From Chryseobacterium pennipullorum (GTDB taxonomy: Bacteria; Bacteroidota; Bacteroidia; Flavobacteriales; Weeksellaceae), in assembly GCF_003384725.1 (NCBI RefSeq), contig NZ_QNVV01000001.1, positions 434,001-498,000 of the forward strand: a DNA stretch of 64,000 nt, in the 5' to 3' direction. The notes beneath the pieces were generated by a model. The model made no database searches. It saw only the letters and a program-made list of their open reading frames with translations, and was not told where the DNA came from. The position numbers and the translations under genes were made by a program. Below, in pieces: positions 8,294-17,727 of this stretch. Each line of letters opens with the position of its first letter. Positions within the stretch are counted from its first letter, which is position 1.

Positions 8294-9685
8294 TTATTTG
8301 ATTCCATATTTTTCTGACTGAAAACTCAGCTTTTTGAGACCCTGCTGAATTTCCGGAGCATTCATAAAGAGTTTCCAGAGAAATCCTGTCCTGTAGTTTT
8401 CTATCATGGGGGCAATTGTTCCCTGATCAATAGCGAGGTATCTTGGGGTAAACCAGTTGTTATAATGAATAGAGGTGGCATCATAAGGTCCGGCAGATCC
8501 TATGAATTCCGGTTTTTGAGTATAGATAAACCGTAGGAAATCCATGGATTCTTTAGGAGTGTACGGAAAACTGCTCAGTGCAGCAGTAGGGGTAATCACC
8601 CCATGATCATTGGAAGGCATATGGGCAGTGTAGCCTGTACTTCCGTTTTCATTTCTTGTGTATCCCGCTGTCAGCCCCCAATATTCTGGGCCATAGCCTT
8701 TCCATTTTTTAGGATTTTCAACGCAGTATTGATAATCGATAAGGGTTTGGTTTTTATTGATCTCAAAGTAGTTTTTTATGAGCTTATCAGATAATCCGGT
8801 AGGATCAAGACCGATATATGAATATTGGGACCAGAACAACGGGCCTCCGTATTCTTCTGCATAATTATGTTTTACGTAAAGAGGTAAACCATATTTTTTC
8901 TTGTCGGTCAGGTAAGTCCCGTTCCGGGTCCAGCCTTTATAATAAGTTTCAGCATCTATGGAATGCGTAGGCGAAGAAGCTGCCAGAATATAGGTAATCA
9001 GACATTCATTATAGCCCTCCAGCGGAAAGTTCATTTCCCATTGGTAATCCGGAGACCAGTGCCAGTATAAAACTTTTTCACCTCCTTTGGTATACCAGTT
9101 CCATTGAATCCCCTTCCATAGCTGATCGCATTTTCCGGCTAAAACCTGTTCTTCGGCATTGCCATGTTTAAAGTATTCGCGAACCATCAGAATACCTGAA
9201 GCCAGAAATGCTGTTTCTACAAGGTCGCCCCCGTTGTCTTTTTTACCAAAAGGAACCGTTTTACCGGTTTCTCCATTGATCCAGTGTGACCACGCGCCTT
9301 TATAGCGGTCTGCTTTTGCCAGAAAGCTCATCATACGGGAAAGTCGTTTCACAGCTTCCTCTCTCGGAATAAATCCTCTTTCTACGCCCACTAGAATTGT
9401 TGCCAGTCCGAATCCGGATCCTCCTGTGGTAATCACATGTTTGTCATTATCAGGATACATGTCATCTTCATGATAACGCTCTCTTCCAAGCATTGAATGA
9501 GGTTCTGCATAATCCCAGAAGTATTTTAAAGCATCTTTCTGCACTCGGTCCATTAATTGCTCATCAGTCAAAGAACTTTTAATGGTTTTATTTTGAGCTG
9601 ATTTCTGATTCGCAGCTGAGCTGTTTTTACAGGAATAGGTAAAAAACAAAGAAGTAACGGCAATTGATAGTACAATCCTTTTCAT
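8294..9685 (-). CDS. GH144-like endo-beta-1,2-glucanase lipoprotein
   Basis: 463 residues with a lipoprotein signal (FTYSC, Cys19). The glycoamylase-type (PF10091) domain fills the rest: DALKYFWDYAEPHSMLGRER near the N-terminus, then TTGGSGFGLATILVGVERGF, WSHWINGETG, GGDLVETAFLASGIL, and DHGVITPTAALSSFPYTP near the C-terminus. This family includes GH144 enzymes such as Chitinophaga pinensis endo-beta-1,2-glucanase, an (alpha/alpha)6 barrel. It is probably anchored to the outer or inner face of the outer membrane and cuts beta-1,2-glucan into oligosaccharides for the GH3 enzyme. The exact linkage is an inference from family and neighbours. Confidence 0.85.
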   Translation of the reverse strand: MKRIVLSIAVTSLFFTYSCKNSSAANQKSAQNKTIKSSLTDEQLMDRVQKDALKYFWDYAEPHSMLGRERYHEDDMYPDNDKHVITTGGSGFGLATILVGVERGFIPREEAVKRLSRMMSFLAKADRYKGAWSHWINGETGKTVPFGKKDNGGDLVETAFLASGILMVREYFKHGNAEEQVLAGKCDQLWKGIQWNWYTKGGEKVLYWHWSPDYQWEMNFPLEGYNECLITYILAASSPTHSIDAETYYKGWTRNGTYLTDKKKYGLPLYVKHNYAEEYGGPLFWSQYSYIGLDPTGLSDKLIKNYFEINKNQTLIDYQYCVENPKKWKGYGPEYWGLTAGYTRNENGSTGYTAHMPSNDHGVITPTAALSSFPYTPKESMDFLRFIYTQKPEFIGSAGPYDATSIHYNNWFTPRYLAIDQGTIAPMIENYRTGFLWKLFMNAPEIQQGLKKLSFQSEKYGIK

Positions 9686-9713
9686 AAGTAATAGGAGGTC
9701 TAGGGTTATAAAG

Positions 9714-9741
9714 TTAGAGGAGAATTTTCACTCTCCTCTAA
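9714..9741 (-). promoter_or_regulatory. Intercistronic hairpin between susD-like and glucanase genes
   Basis: A perfect 10-base stem (ttagaggaga / tctcctctaa) with an 8-base loop, 15 bases after the SusD stop. On the minus strand it is followed only by ctttataa, so it would be a leaky terminator or an mRNA-stabilising end that favours SusC/SusD over the enzymes. Confidence 0.6.
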
Positions 9742-9755
9742 TCTATGGTTTTATG

Positions 9756-11207
9756 TTAATATCCTGGATTTTGCTGGGATAATCCTCCAGCTTCCATGAT
9801 GAAGTCCTGAGGAAGTGGGAATAGTTCATGTTTTCCAACTTTGAATACTTTTCCGCCATCTGCAGCCATCGCACTTTCCGCCTGGCCTGTTCTCACTAAG
9901 TCAAACCACCTGTCGTGTTCAAATGCAAGTTCTAATCTTCTCTCCTTCCAGATTGCTGTTCTTACGTCAGCTTGAGTGGTAGCCGTGGTAGCAGGAACTT
10001 TTGCCCTTTCTCTCACCTGATTCAGGAAAGGAATAGCTGCTGAAGTCTGGCCCAGTTCATTCATTGCTTCAGCTTTGATTAATAGAACTTCTGCATATCT
10101 CAGATAACGGATATTCACATCTGTTGAAGCCTGATCTCTGTAATTTGATGAATAGGCTTTATAGTTATAGAATTTGTTATCTGTATTAGGACCTACGTAA
10201 TAGCCGTCATACAACGTCATATCTCTGTGGATAATTGTAGCATCCCTTCTTGTATCTGTTGGTGAGTAAGCATCATACAATCCCTGCGTTGGAGTAGCAA
10301 ATCCCCATCCCCATCCGGTAGTACCTCTTGCACCTTGTACCTGGCTGTATTGCTGAATGGCTCTTCCTCCAGTTCCACCGGAACCATTGATTTCGAAAAT
10401 AGACTCAGCGTTGTTTTCTCCGGAAACTTTATAAATATCCTGGAAATTAGTTGTAAGCGAATATCCTGTAACCAAATTAGATTCGTCTACTGCCAACTGC
10501 CATTTTTTCTGATAGAGATAAACCTTTGCCAAAAGAGCGTGGGCCGCCCCTTTTGTTGCTCTTTCTCCTCCGGTTTTTGTTGGAAGAACCTCTGCAGCTT
10601 CTTTAAGGTCTTTTTCTATGAAAGCATAAATATCTTCTTTTGACCTTCTTGTAAGCGCCATGATTTTATCAGCTTCAACTCCCGTTACTGCAACATGGTC
10701 CACTAAAGGAACACCTCCGAAAGATCGTACCAGAGTAAAGTACATAAACGCTCTTAAAAACTTAGCTTCACCTTCGAGTCTTTTACGTAATTCCGGATTT
10801 GCTTTATCCAGCAAAGGAAGATATTTCAGGGCCTGATTACATCTGTTAATCCCCTGATAATTGGAGGCAAATAATTCTTTGAATGATGGAGTGGCTGCCG
10901 TAAAATTCAGAGCATCCAGGATATCTTTATCCGAACCGGAATCACTTGCACTTGAGCCTTTATCAGCATCATCCGAGACAATGGATGTTACGCCAATCCA
11001 GGCAAATGTACTCATATTCCAATCTAAAAATTTAGCATAAATAGCTGTTACCAGACTATTGGCACCTTCATCGTTGTTATATATTTCGCCAAGTGCGGAT
11101 TCAGGAATTGCTTCTGTAGGTGACACATCAATAAAGTCATTGCTACAGCTTTGGTTGACAGCTCCTAAAATTAGGAATGCAGCTGCTATGATATATTTTT
11201 TATTCAT
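9756..11207 (-). CDS. SusD/RagB nutrient-binding lipoprotein
   Basis: 483 residues. A lipoprotein signal (VNQSC, Cys21) is followed by the SusD N-terminal region (SNDFIDVSPTEAIP) and helical repeats (EAKFLRAFMYFTLVRSFGGV, AAHALLAKVYLYQKKWQLAV). The C-terminus has the usual AEVLLIKAEAMNELGQ, WKERRLELAFEHDRWFDLVR and LFPLPQDFIMEAGGLSQQNPGY. It sits on the cell surface as a lid over the SusC pore and binds the glycan. It follows the SusC gene by 4 bases, so they are certainly co-transcribed. Confidence 0.96.
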   Translation of the reverse strand: MNKKYIIAAAFLILGAVNQSCSNDFIDVSPTEAIPESALGEIYNNDEGANSLVTAIYAKFLDWNMSTFAWIGVTSIVSDDADKGSSASDSGSDKDILDALNFTAATPSFKELFASNYQGINRCNQALKYLPLLDKANPELRKRLEGEAKFLRAFMYFTLVRSFGGVPLVDHVAVTGVEADKIMALTRRSKEDIYAFIEKDLKEAAEVLPTKTGGERATKGAAHALLAKVYLYQKKWQLAVDESNLVTGYSLTTNFQDIYKVSGENNAESIFEINGSGGTGGRAIQQYSQVQGARGTTGWGWGFATPTQGLYDAYSPTDTRRDATIIHRDMTLYDGYYVGPNTDNKFYNYKAYSSNYRDQASTDVNIRYLRYAEVLLIKAEAMNELGQTSAAIPFLNQVRERAKVPATTATTQADVRTAIWKERRLELAFEHDRWFDLVRTGQAESAMAADGGKVFKVGKHELFPLPQDFIMEAGGLSQQNPGY

Positions 11208-11211
11208 TTTT

Positions 11212-14052
11212 TTAAAAGTTTAGATTAACACCAAATACAAAAGATCTTAACGTAGGGTATGCATCCAATTCAATACCTGCTCTTTTATACGGATCTCCTT
11301 CCGTTGTAGTATCTGTAGGGTTATAACCTGACAATTCCGAAGAGTATCCGGAGTATTTCTGGAATACAAAAGGATTAATTGCACTAACATACAGTTTAAT
11401 TGATTTCATGTAATCGGTTACATTTTTAAATGTGTATCCTACGGAAATGTTATTAATTCTGAAGAAATCCCCATCTTCAAGATAGAAGGTAGATGCAACA
11501 GGAATATTTGCCGGGTTTACCGGATTGGCAGCATTGGTGTTATTGGGTGTCCAGAAATTATTGGCTACCGAAGCCTCTACATTTTCACCGCCATTTCTTT
11601 GAGCCTTCTTACCATTGTATACTTTAAATCCGAAGGATCCATACCCATTAAGTGCAAAATCCCAGTTTTTGTAGGACATAGAAACATTGACTCCTAATGT
11701 TGATTTTGGAATGTAAGAACCGAAAAAACGTTTATCTTTAGCATCTATAACCCCATCACCATTGATATCTTTAAACTTCAGTTCTCCTTTTTCATTGTAA
11801 CCGTCAGCCTCAAATAGGTAGAAACTACCCAGTGCATATCCTACTGCAGAAGCGTTGAAAAGTTTAGTATCTATTCCGTTACCCAGATTCCCTCCTACGA
11901 TTTGGGAAACAGGTTTAGAGGTATCCATACTGGCCAGTGTATTCTTATTATATGAATAATTACCCCCAATGGAATATGAAAAATCTTCTCCTACTTTATC
12001 TGCCCAGTTTAAACTTACTTCAAAACCTTTGTTAACGACACTTCCCATATGGGAATAGTTCAACTCAGAAATTCCTGTTGACATATAAGGAACCACACCT
12101 AAAATAAGGTTTTTGGTCTTTCTGTTATAAACATCAAAAGTACCCGTTAATCTATTATTCAGGATACCAAAATCAAGTCCTAACGAAGATTCCTCTGTAA
12201 CTTCCCATCCTAAATCTGGGTCGTATCCCTTGTTTACAGTTACTCCATTACTTACAGAAGCGCTTCCGTATCCATAATTGTAAGAAGACCCAAGTGAAAG
12301 TGGTAAATAGTTCAAAGGTACGGTTTGATTACCAATCTTACCCCATCCTCCTCTTAACTTCAGCATATCAAAGAATCCGTCCTGCATGAAGTTTTCCTGA
12401 GAAATGATCCAACCTGCACCGAATGATGGGAAAGTTCCCCATCTCTGACCTGCTGCAAACTGAGAAGAGCCGTCTCTTCGGATTGTTCCACTCAAAAGGT
12501 AACGGTTCATAAATTTGTACTGAAATCTCCCGAAATATGAAATGGTTGTGTTTCGGTTTCCTTGTATGGATTCAATAGCTTTTGTATCTCCCTCACTGAA
12601 TAAGTCTCCATAATAATCAACTCCGCTTAAGTTCCAGTAATCGGGTGAAACAGGAACATTTTTTCTATTGATAATTGTTGACTCAAGGCCACTTTTCACG
12701 GAAGCTTCTGTACCTGCTACCAATTCAATATCATGGTTTCCTACTTTCTTGGTGTAGGTAAGATAATTATTAATTAGCCAGTTGTAGTAGTTCTGACTCT
12801 TATTGGTCAGTCTTGTTTTTGGAGATGTCGATGAGTATTGAGCTTCCGTTCTCATTGGATCACTATCCAACCAAAGAGCTCTTGAATTTACGAAATTATA
12901 ATATTTATAGTGCCCATACTCGCCACTAAACTGAGAGGTAAATTTTAAATCCTTTACAATATCAATATCCAGCTTCAATCCGCCTTGCAACAAGAAGTTT
13001 TTACCTCTTTGATTGTCATAGGCCATCTGCATTACAGGATTTGCCACATTATTAAATCTTCCACCCTCATAACCTAGTTCACCGGTAGCTTTATTAATGA
13101 TCGGCTGTCCGTATTTTCCATTCGGATAATATACTGGTACTACTGAGGCCTGCTTGTAAGCGTTGGTAAATGCGCCGAATGACTTCGGGGTATCATTTGT
13201 AAAGGTAGCACTTAACGTTTGTGCTAATCTGATTCCCTTAGTAATTCTGAACTCATTATTTGTCCTTATTGTAGTCCTGTTATAGTTGGTTCCGTTCAGG
13301 ATGGATTGCTCATCATAATTCCCTAAGCTTAAAAAGTATTTTGCAGCTTCTGAAGACCCAGAAATGGAAAGATTGTGCTGATTGTAAATCCCTGTTCTCG
13401 TAATTTCTTTAAACCAATCGGTATTATAGGGTTGATCAGGACTGATAAAATCACTTTTAGAACCTGCGTTATTATAGTTTACAAATTCCGAAGCATTGGC
13501 CATTTTGATGGTTTTTAATGGTGTTCTGAATCCTACCAGACCATCATAAGAAACACTTAGTTTTCCCCTTCCGGATTTTGTGGTAATAATGATCACTCCG
13601 TTCGCAGCTCTGTTACCATAGATGGCCAGAGCAGCAGCGTCTTTAAGGATATCATAAGTAAGAATATCGTTGGAGTTGATATTATTAATGTTATCGGTAA
13701 ACATTCCGTCAACAACATAAAGTGGCGTTCTTCCTCCCAATACTGTCCCCAGACCTCTGATCATCACTGTAGGTGTGGAGCCGGGTGCATCTGAAGCTGT
13801 AACCTGCACCCCTGCTGCTTTACCTTGGATAGCCTGTGAAGCATTTAACACTTTTGTTTTTGTTACTTCTTCAGCACTGATAGAGCTGATAGAAGTAGTG
13901 TTATCTACTTTCTTACGACTCCCGTATCCGATCATCACCACTTCGTCAATTTTCTGAACTTTGGCAGAGTCTGATGTAACCTGCGCATTCATGTTCATGC
14001 CAAAGTATAACACGGCAATGAGACAAGAATACTTTAAATTACTTTGTTTCAT
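11212..14052 (-). CDS. SusC/RagA TonB-dependent glycan transporter
   Basis: 946 residues. The signal peptide ends MNAQ, then a TonB box region (KIDEVVMIGYGSRKKVDN) leads straight into the plug (VLNASQAIQGKAAGVQVTAS, TPLYVVDGM, AALAIYGNRAANGVIIITTK). The 22-strand barrel ends in the aromatic VFGVNLNF. Unlike most SusC proteins it lacks the N-terminal carboxypeptidase-regulatory-like domain, which explains its shorter length. It imports oligosaccharides across the outer membrane together with the SusD partner. First gene of the locus, with a good promoter at 14136-14168. Confidence 0.96.
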   Translation of the reverse strand: MKQSNLKYSCLIAVLYFGMNMNAQVTSDSAKVQKIDEVVMIGYGSRKKVDNTTSISSISAEEVTKTKVLNASQAIQGKAAGVQVTASDAPGSTPTVMIRGLGTVLGGRTPLYVVDGMFTDNINNINSNDILTYDILKDAAALAIYGNRAANGVIIITTKSGRGKLSVSYDGLVGFRTPLKTIKMANASEFVNYNNAGSKSDFISPDQPYNTDWFKEITRTGIYNQHNLSISGSSEAAKYFLSLGNYDEQSILNGTNYNRTTIRTNNEFRITKGIRLAQTLSATFTNDTPKSFGAFTNAYKQASVVPVYYPNGKYGQPIINKATGELGYEGGRFNNVANPVMQMAYDNQRGKNFLLQGGLKLDIDIVKDLKFTSQFSGEYGHYKYYNFVNSRALWLDSDPMRTEAQYSSTSPKTRLTNKSQNYYNWLINNYLTYTKKVGNHDIELVAGTEASVKSGLESTIINRKNVPVSPDYWNLSGVDYYGDLFSEGDTKAIESIQGNRNTTISYFGRFQYKFMNRYLLSGTIRRDGSSQFAAGQRWGTFPSFGAGWIISQENFMQDGFFDMLKLRGGWGKIGNQTVPLNYLPLSLGSSYNYGYGSASVSNGVTVNKGYDPDLGWEVTEESSLGLDFGILNNRLTGTFDVYNRKTKNLILGVVPYMSTGISELNYSHMGSVVNKGFEVSLNWADKVGEDFSYSIGGNYSYNKNTLASMDTSKPVSQIVGGNLGNGIDTKLFNASAVGYALGSFYLFEADGYNEKGELKFKDINGDGVIDAKDKRFFGSYIPKSTLGVNVSMSYKNWDFALNGYGSFGFKVYNGKKAQRNGGENVEASVANNFWTPNNTNAANPVNPANIPVASTFYLEDGDFFRINNISVGYTFKNVTDYMKSIKLYVSAINPFVFQKYSGYSSELSGYNPTDTTTEGDPYKRAGIELDAYPTLRSFVFGVNLNF

Positions 14053-14135
14053 ATAGTTTCAATTTTATTCGTACAATCAAATTCGTTAAATGCATTCATT
14101 GAGATAAATATATTCTCTCAAAAAAAGACATTAAC

Positions 14136-14168
14136 CAAAAATATAAAAAATATCCAACCCTATTCAAA
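14136..14168 (-). promoter_or_regulatory. Promoter of the SusC-led operon
   Basis: On the minus strand: TTTG (14168-14165), 21 bases, then TATTTTTG (14143-14136), fitting TTTG/TAnnTTTG. It leaves a leader of about 75-80 bases before the SusC ATG. Confidence 0.6.
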
Positions 14169-14336
14169 CATCTTAAAAATTAAAAAATACCATTCATTTT
14201 ATAATCAAAAAACAAGAAAATCTATCATTACTATGCATAATAACAAAAAACTACTATGTTTTATTATCACATCAGGAACAACAAAATAATGCTTACAATA
14301 GAAAATTTTACCAAATAAGCCGTCTAAACTTAATAT

Positions 14337-14367
14337 TTTGTTAAATAGAGAATAGTATTTACCTTTG
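14337..14367 (+). promoter_or_regulatory. Promoter of the DUF4197 gene
   Basis: TTTG at 14337-14340, a 19-base spacer, then TACCTTTG at 14360-14367: a near-perfect Bacteroidota promoter ending 34 bases before the ATG. Confidence 0.75.
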
Positions 14368-14401
14368 GTGCAGTTTTTGAAAAAAGCATTAAAAAAGATC
14401 A

Positions 14402-15073
14402 ATGAAAAAATATATCATTGCAGCAGCCCTGATCATAGGAACCGGTGCTGTCATTACAACCACTGTACAATCCTGTACGACACTGGCAACTTCCGACATG
14501 GGACTTTCTATTATTAAGAGAATGCTCCTTAACGGTATCGATAAGGGCATGGGCATCTACGGAAGCAAAGAAGCTTTTCTTCAGAATAATATGGTAGACA
14601 AAGCCCTTCCCAAAGAGCTGAGAGACATCAATTCCGTTCTGGAAAAGATAGCTCCATCTCTGGTGGCTAAAGAAAGAGATTACATTGCCCAGGCGGCAGC
14701 TTATACGGTAAATACTTCCAGACCTATTTTACAGGGGGCAGTGAACAGTCTGAATGCCCAGGACGTCACCCGAATCATCCAGGGAACTACGGCGACACAG
14801 ATCTTGAAAGAAAAGACATCTCAACAACTGATTGCGGCCATCGCCCCCAAGGTAGATGAGAAACTGAACGAATACGGAATCGTAAAAACCATTAATACCG
14901 CTTTATCCGGAAGTAATTTTCTGGGAAGCCTTTTGGGTGGGAACAGCAATACCGTGAATGCTGGCGGACTCAGTCAGCTTGCATCCGAGCAGCTGGTAAA
15001 CGGACTCTTTAATATCATTGAGGATTACGAGCACCAGAACTCCAAATCATTGCTTGGCCCATTTGGAAAATAG
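14402..15073 (+). CDS. DUF4197 domain-containing protein
   Basis: 223 residues. The N-terminus is a lipoprotein-like signal (TTVQSC near residue 25). The remainder is a helical DUF4197 domain: GLSIIKRMLLNGIDKGMGIY, LRDINSVLEKIAPSLVAKER, then DVTRIIQGTTATQILKEKTS, the usual family landmarks. Expected to be periplasmic or membrane-anchored; the biochemical role of the family is unknown. It is followed 40 bases on by a DUF493 gene in the same direction and has its own promoter. Confidence 0.85.
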   Translation: MKKYIIAAALIIGTGAVITTTVQSCTTLATSDMGLSIIKRMLLNGIDKGMGIYGSKEAFLQNNMVDKALPKELRDINSVLEKIAPSLVAKERDYIAQAAAYTVNTSRPILQGAVNSLNAQDVTRIIQGTTATQILKEKTSQQLIAAIAPKVDEKLNEYGIVKTINTALSGSNFLGSLLGGNSNTVNAGGLSQLASEQLVNGLFNIIEDYEHQNSKSLLGPFGK

Positions 15074-15113
15074 GAAAAATTTCGTTATATTTATATTATA
15101 TTAATACTTGCAG

Positions 15114-15419
15114 ATGGACATATTACAAGGAAATCAACACGCTAGCCCCGAGGATTTTTACAAGTCTTTACGGGATAAACTGGAAGATCATCATGATTTT
15201 CCGGAAGATTATTTATTCAAATTCATTATTCCTACCGACCAGGCAAAACTTACCGAAATTTACAGAGTTTTTGATGGGATTAAATTTACATTGGGAAACC
15301 GAGAAAGTAAAAATGGAAAATATACCGCCTGCAATATCAATGCATTTGTTTTGGATGCCAATCAGGTGATCAACATTTATAAAGAAGTAGCAAAAATAGA
15401 AGGCGTTATTCTATTGTAA
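15114..15419 (+). CDS. DUF493 (YbeD-like) protein
   Basis: 101 residues from the ATG at 15114; an in-frame TTG six bases earlier is less likely as a start. The pattern EDFYKSLRDKLEDHHDFPED, then YLFKFIIPTD, then NGKYTACNINAFVLDANQV and IYKEVAKIEGVILL fits the small ferredoxin-like DUF493 fold of YbeD, which may bind a regulatory partner. Cytoplasmic. Likely co-transcribed with the DUF4197 gene and closed by the terminator at 15426-15459. Confidence 0.8.
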   Translation: MDILQGNQHASPEDFYKSLRDKLEDHHDFPEDYLFKFIIPTDQAKLTEIYRVFDGIKFTLGNRESKNGKYTACNINAFVLDANQVINIYKEVAKIEGVILL

Positions 15420-15425
15420 AAAACA

Positions 15426-15459
15426 AAAGCCGGATCATTCTCATAATGATCCGGTTTTT
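15426..15459 (+). terminator. Rho-independent terminator after DUF493 gene
   Basis: ccggatcatt-ctcat-aatgatccgg followed by TTTTT. A-rich sequence on the other side would let it work weakly in the reverse direction too. Confidence 0.9.
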
Positions 15460-15582
15460 ATTAATGTACTCCTCCCGCTCTTCACCCTTATCCATTCAAA
15501 ATTTTTGTTCTTTTATTAAAACAGTAAAATTTTGGACCCTTATTAATAGCTTTTATTCTAAACGTTTTTCGATGATACAACA

Positions 15583-15615
15583 AAAACATCCATCTCTGTT
15601 GAGAGACGGATGGTA
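15583..15615 (-). terminator. Rho-independent terminator of the M43 protease gene
   Basis: On the minus strand: accatccgtctct-caac-agagatggatg followed by TTTTTG, about 20 bases after the stop. Confidence 0.85.
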
Positions 15616-15635
15616 TTCATAGGCTGTTATGTCTG

Positions 15636-17636
15636 TTATTTCTTAATGAATTTAATACTTTCCGAAACTTTAGCATTCTGTATTGTAATGATATATACTC
15701 CTTTAGCCAGATCAGCTACACGAATCTGATGATCATTAATTTTTCCTTTCTTAACAACCTGACCGACAGCGTTATGAATTTCAAACCGGGTATCTCCGGA
15801 CAGTCCTGTAACAGTAAGTAAATCACTTACCGGATTAGGGTGAATTCCGAAGTTATTTTTCTTAGCCACCTCACTTGTTCCTAAATTTTCGACAGTGGTA
15901 AATGCTTTTGTTCCATAAAATCCAAAATCATCGCTGGCATGATAGATCACCTGGCCAGAGCTTGTAGACAGGTCCACATATCCTCCGTCAATCAATCCAT
16001 CTCCATCATCATCAGAAATCGAAAAGATATAACAATCTGCAGGTAGAATCCACGTTTGGGTAATAAGAGCCGGATCAGGCTGACCGGTAGGAGTATTGGA
16101 ATACCCTCCGGACTTAAGAACCTGGCCTGCACTATTCTTCAGGTTCCATTTTGTTTCTCTTCCGTAACGGTCTCTCTGCAATTTAAAGACCACCGTTGTC
16201 GTTGGAAAATATTCAGGTACCAAAGGCTTTACATAGCTGCCTCCTGAAGTATTATTTGTACTTCTCTGATCTGCAGTATTATTTACTGATACAATAGAAA
16301 CAGAAACCGGAGATGACGCTACAGAAGCATCCACTGGAATAGTAATAATATCTGATTTATCCTGAGCTAAATTACCGCTCCAGCTGTAGTTCTGCGCCGC
16401 TCCCCCGTTAAATGAATAGGAAACAACAGCAGATGTCAGATTATCAGTTCCTCTGTTATTAATGACAAGACGTAAAGCTCCAGCCCCACAGTTACTTACT
16501 CCTACCGAGCACCCACCATCAAATTTCAGTTCTGCATCGTTTGCAAATAAAGGAATTGGCTGGTCCGCCAGAGAAGCTTTCAACTCCATTCTTCTCGGAG
16601 AATTATCCATTACTGCCCGTATTCTTGTTTTTTGATCAACAGTATAGATATTCATACAGGTATCATTAGTATAATCCATATAGTTCTGAACCATTTCAAA
16701 CACTGACGGATCATCGCAGCTTTCTATTGCCGTATTGCAGCTGTAGTTGGCGCCATGCGCCTTGGGAGTATCGTCACAATAGTCATTTCCACATGCCGCA
16801 TCCCCCCAAATGTGCCTCAATCCAACAAAGTGTCCCACTTCATGCGTCATAGTCCTTCCACGGTCATAGCCGGGCTGCATCAGGAAGGACCCGTCATTAT
16901 AATCCATACTTCCAAAGGTTGAAAATCCGGCAACCACTCCATCTGTAGTGGCAGGTCCTCCGTTTGTATTCAGCCCCTGAAGCCCGGAGCTAGAAGGAAA
17001 CTGAGCATATCCTAAAAGTCCGTTTCTAGCAAAATCTACACTCCACATATTCATATATTGGGTAGGATCCCATATCGTTCCCGGCTTTACAATACTGTTA
17101 ATCTGCTTTTGCCCCCAGTAATCCTGACAAAGGTTGACCCTGTTAATACCATTGGTAGGGTTTCCATTTGGATCTACTTTGGCCAGGACAAACTGTATTT
17201 CAGTATCTGCACCTACAGGATTGGAATTAAATCCTGGTGTGGCTGCTAATCTTCTGAAATCATTATTCATCACTGTAATCTGAGACATCACCTGGGAATC
17301 GGGAATGTTTGGGGCTGTTCCAACGTTCTGGCCACTATGAATAACATGGACTACAACAGGAATTGTAATTACATTGCCATTCTGAGATTTATTGGCCTTT
17401 GCGTTTTTGATGAGAGGAGCCAGCCAGGATTCAAACTGCTCGGTCGTCAGTCTCTCCGGGAATTTTTCCTTTAAAAGATTTTCGTATTCAGTGGTAGCAC
17501 ACCGTTCAATTCCACGGGGATCCAGATCGGCCGTTATCAACCGTTTTGAGGCAGGAATCTTTTGAGCATTGAACCAGCCCAAACCAACAAAGAATAAAAC
17601 CGCCAAAGAAGATTTCGAAATAGTAGATTTTCTCAT
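15636..17636 (-). CDS. M43 family zinc metalloprotease, type IX secreted
   Basis: 666 residues. Signal peptide (ending WFNAQ), a short propeptide, then the catalytic domain with HEVGHFVGLRH (His265, Glu266, His269, His275), the zinc-binding motif of pappalysin/ulilysin-type proteases, and a Met-turn region NYMDYTND. Six or more cysteines surround it (CGNDYCDD, CNTAIESCDD), as in that family. A CARDB-like beta domain follows (about 385-470), and the end carries a type A sorting tail (NFGIHPNPVSDLLTV ... IKFIKK). Thus an exported or surface-attached protease with an Arg- or Lys-type preference in known relatives. Single gene with a terminator. Confidence 0.93.
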   Translation of the reverse strand: MRKSTISKSSLAVLFFVGLGWFNAQKIPASKRLITADLDPRGIERCATTEYENLLKEKFPERLTTEQFESWLAPLIKNAKANKSQNGNVITIPVVVHVIHSGQNVGTAPNIPDSQVMSQITVMNNDFRRLAATPGFNSNPVGADTEIQFVLAKVDPNGNPTNGINRVNLCQDYWGQKQINSIVKPGTIWDPTQYMNMWSVDFARNGLLGYAQFPSSSGLQGLNTNGGPATTDGVVAGFSTFGSMDYNDGSFLMQPGYDRGRTMTHEVGHFVGLRHIWGDAACGNDYCDDTPKAHGANYSCNTAIESCDDPSVFEMVQNYMDYTNDTCMNIYTVDQKTRIRAVMDNSPRRMELKASLADQPIPLFANDAELKFDGGCSVGVSNCGAGALRLVINNRGTDNLTSAVVSYSFNGGAAQNYSWSGNLAQDKSDIITIPVDASVASSPVSVSIVSVNNTADQRSTNNTSGGSYVKPLVPEYFPTTTVVFKLQRDRYGRETKWNLKNSAGQVLKSGGYSNTPTGQPDPALITQTWILPADCYIFSISDDDGDGLIDGGYVDLSTSSGQVIYHASDDFGFYGTKAFTTVENLGTSEVAKKNNFGIHPNPVSDLLTVTGLSGDTRFEIHNAVGQVVKKGKINDHQIRVADLAKGVYIITIQNAKVSESIKFIKK

Positions 17637-17727
17637 AATTATTTTTTAATTTTAGCTAACATACAAAATTAAGATCTAAAATCGCAATTTAATTCAATTA
17701 AAACCACTATAAATTATAAATAATTCA

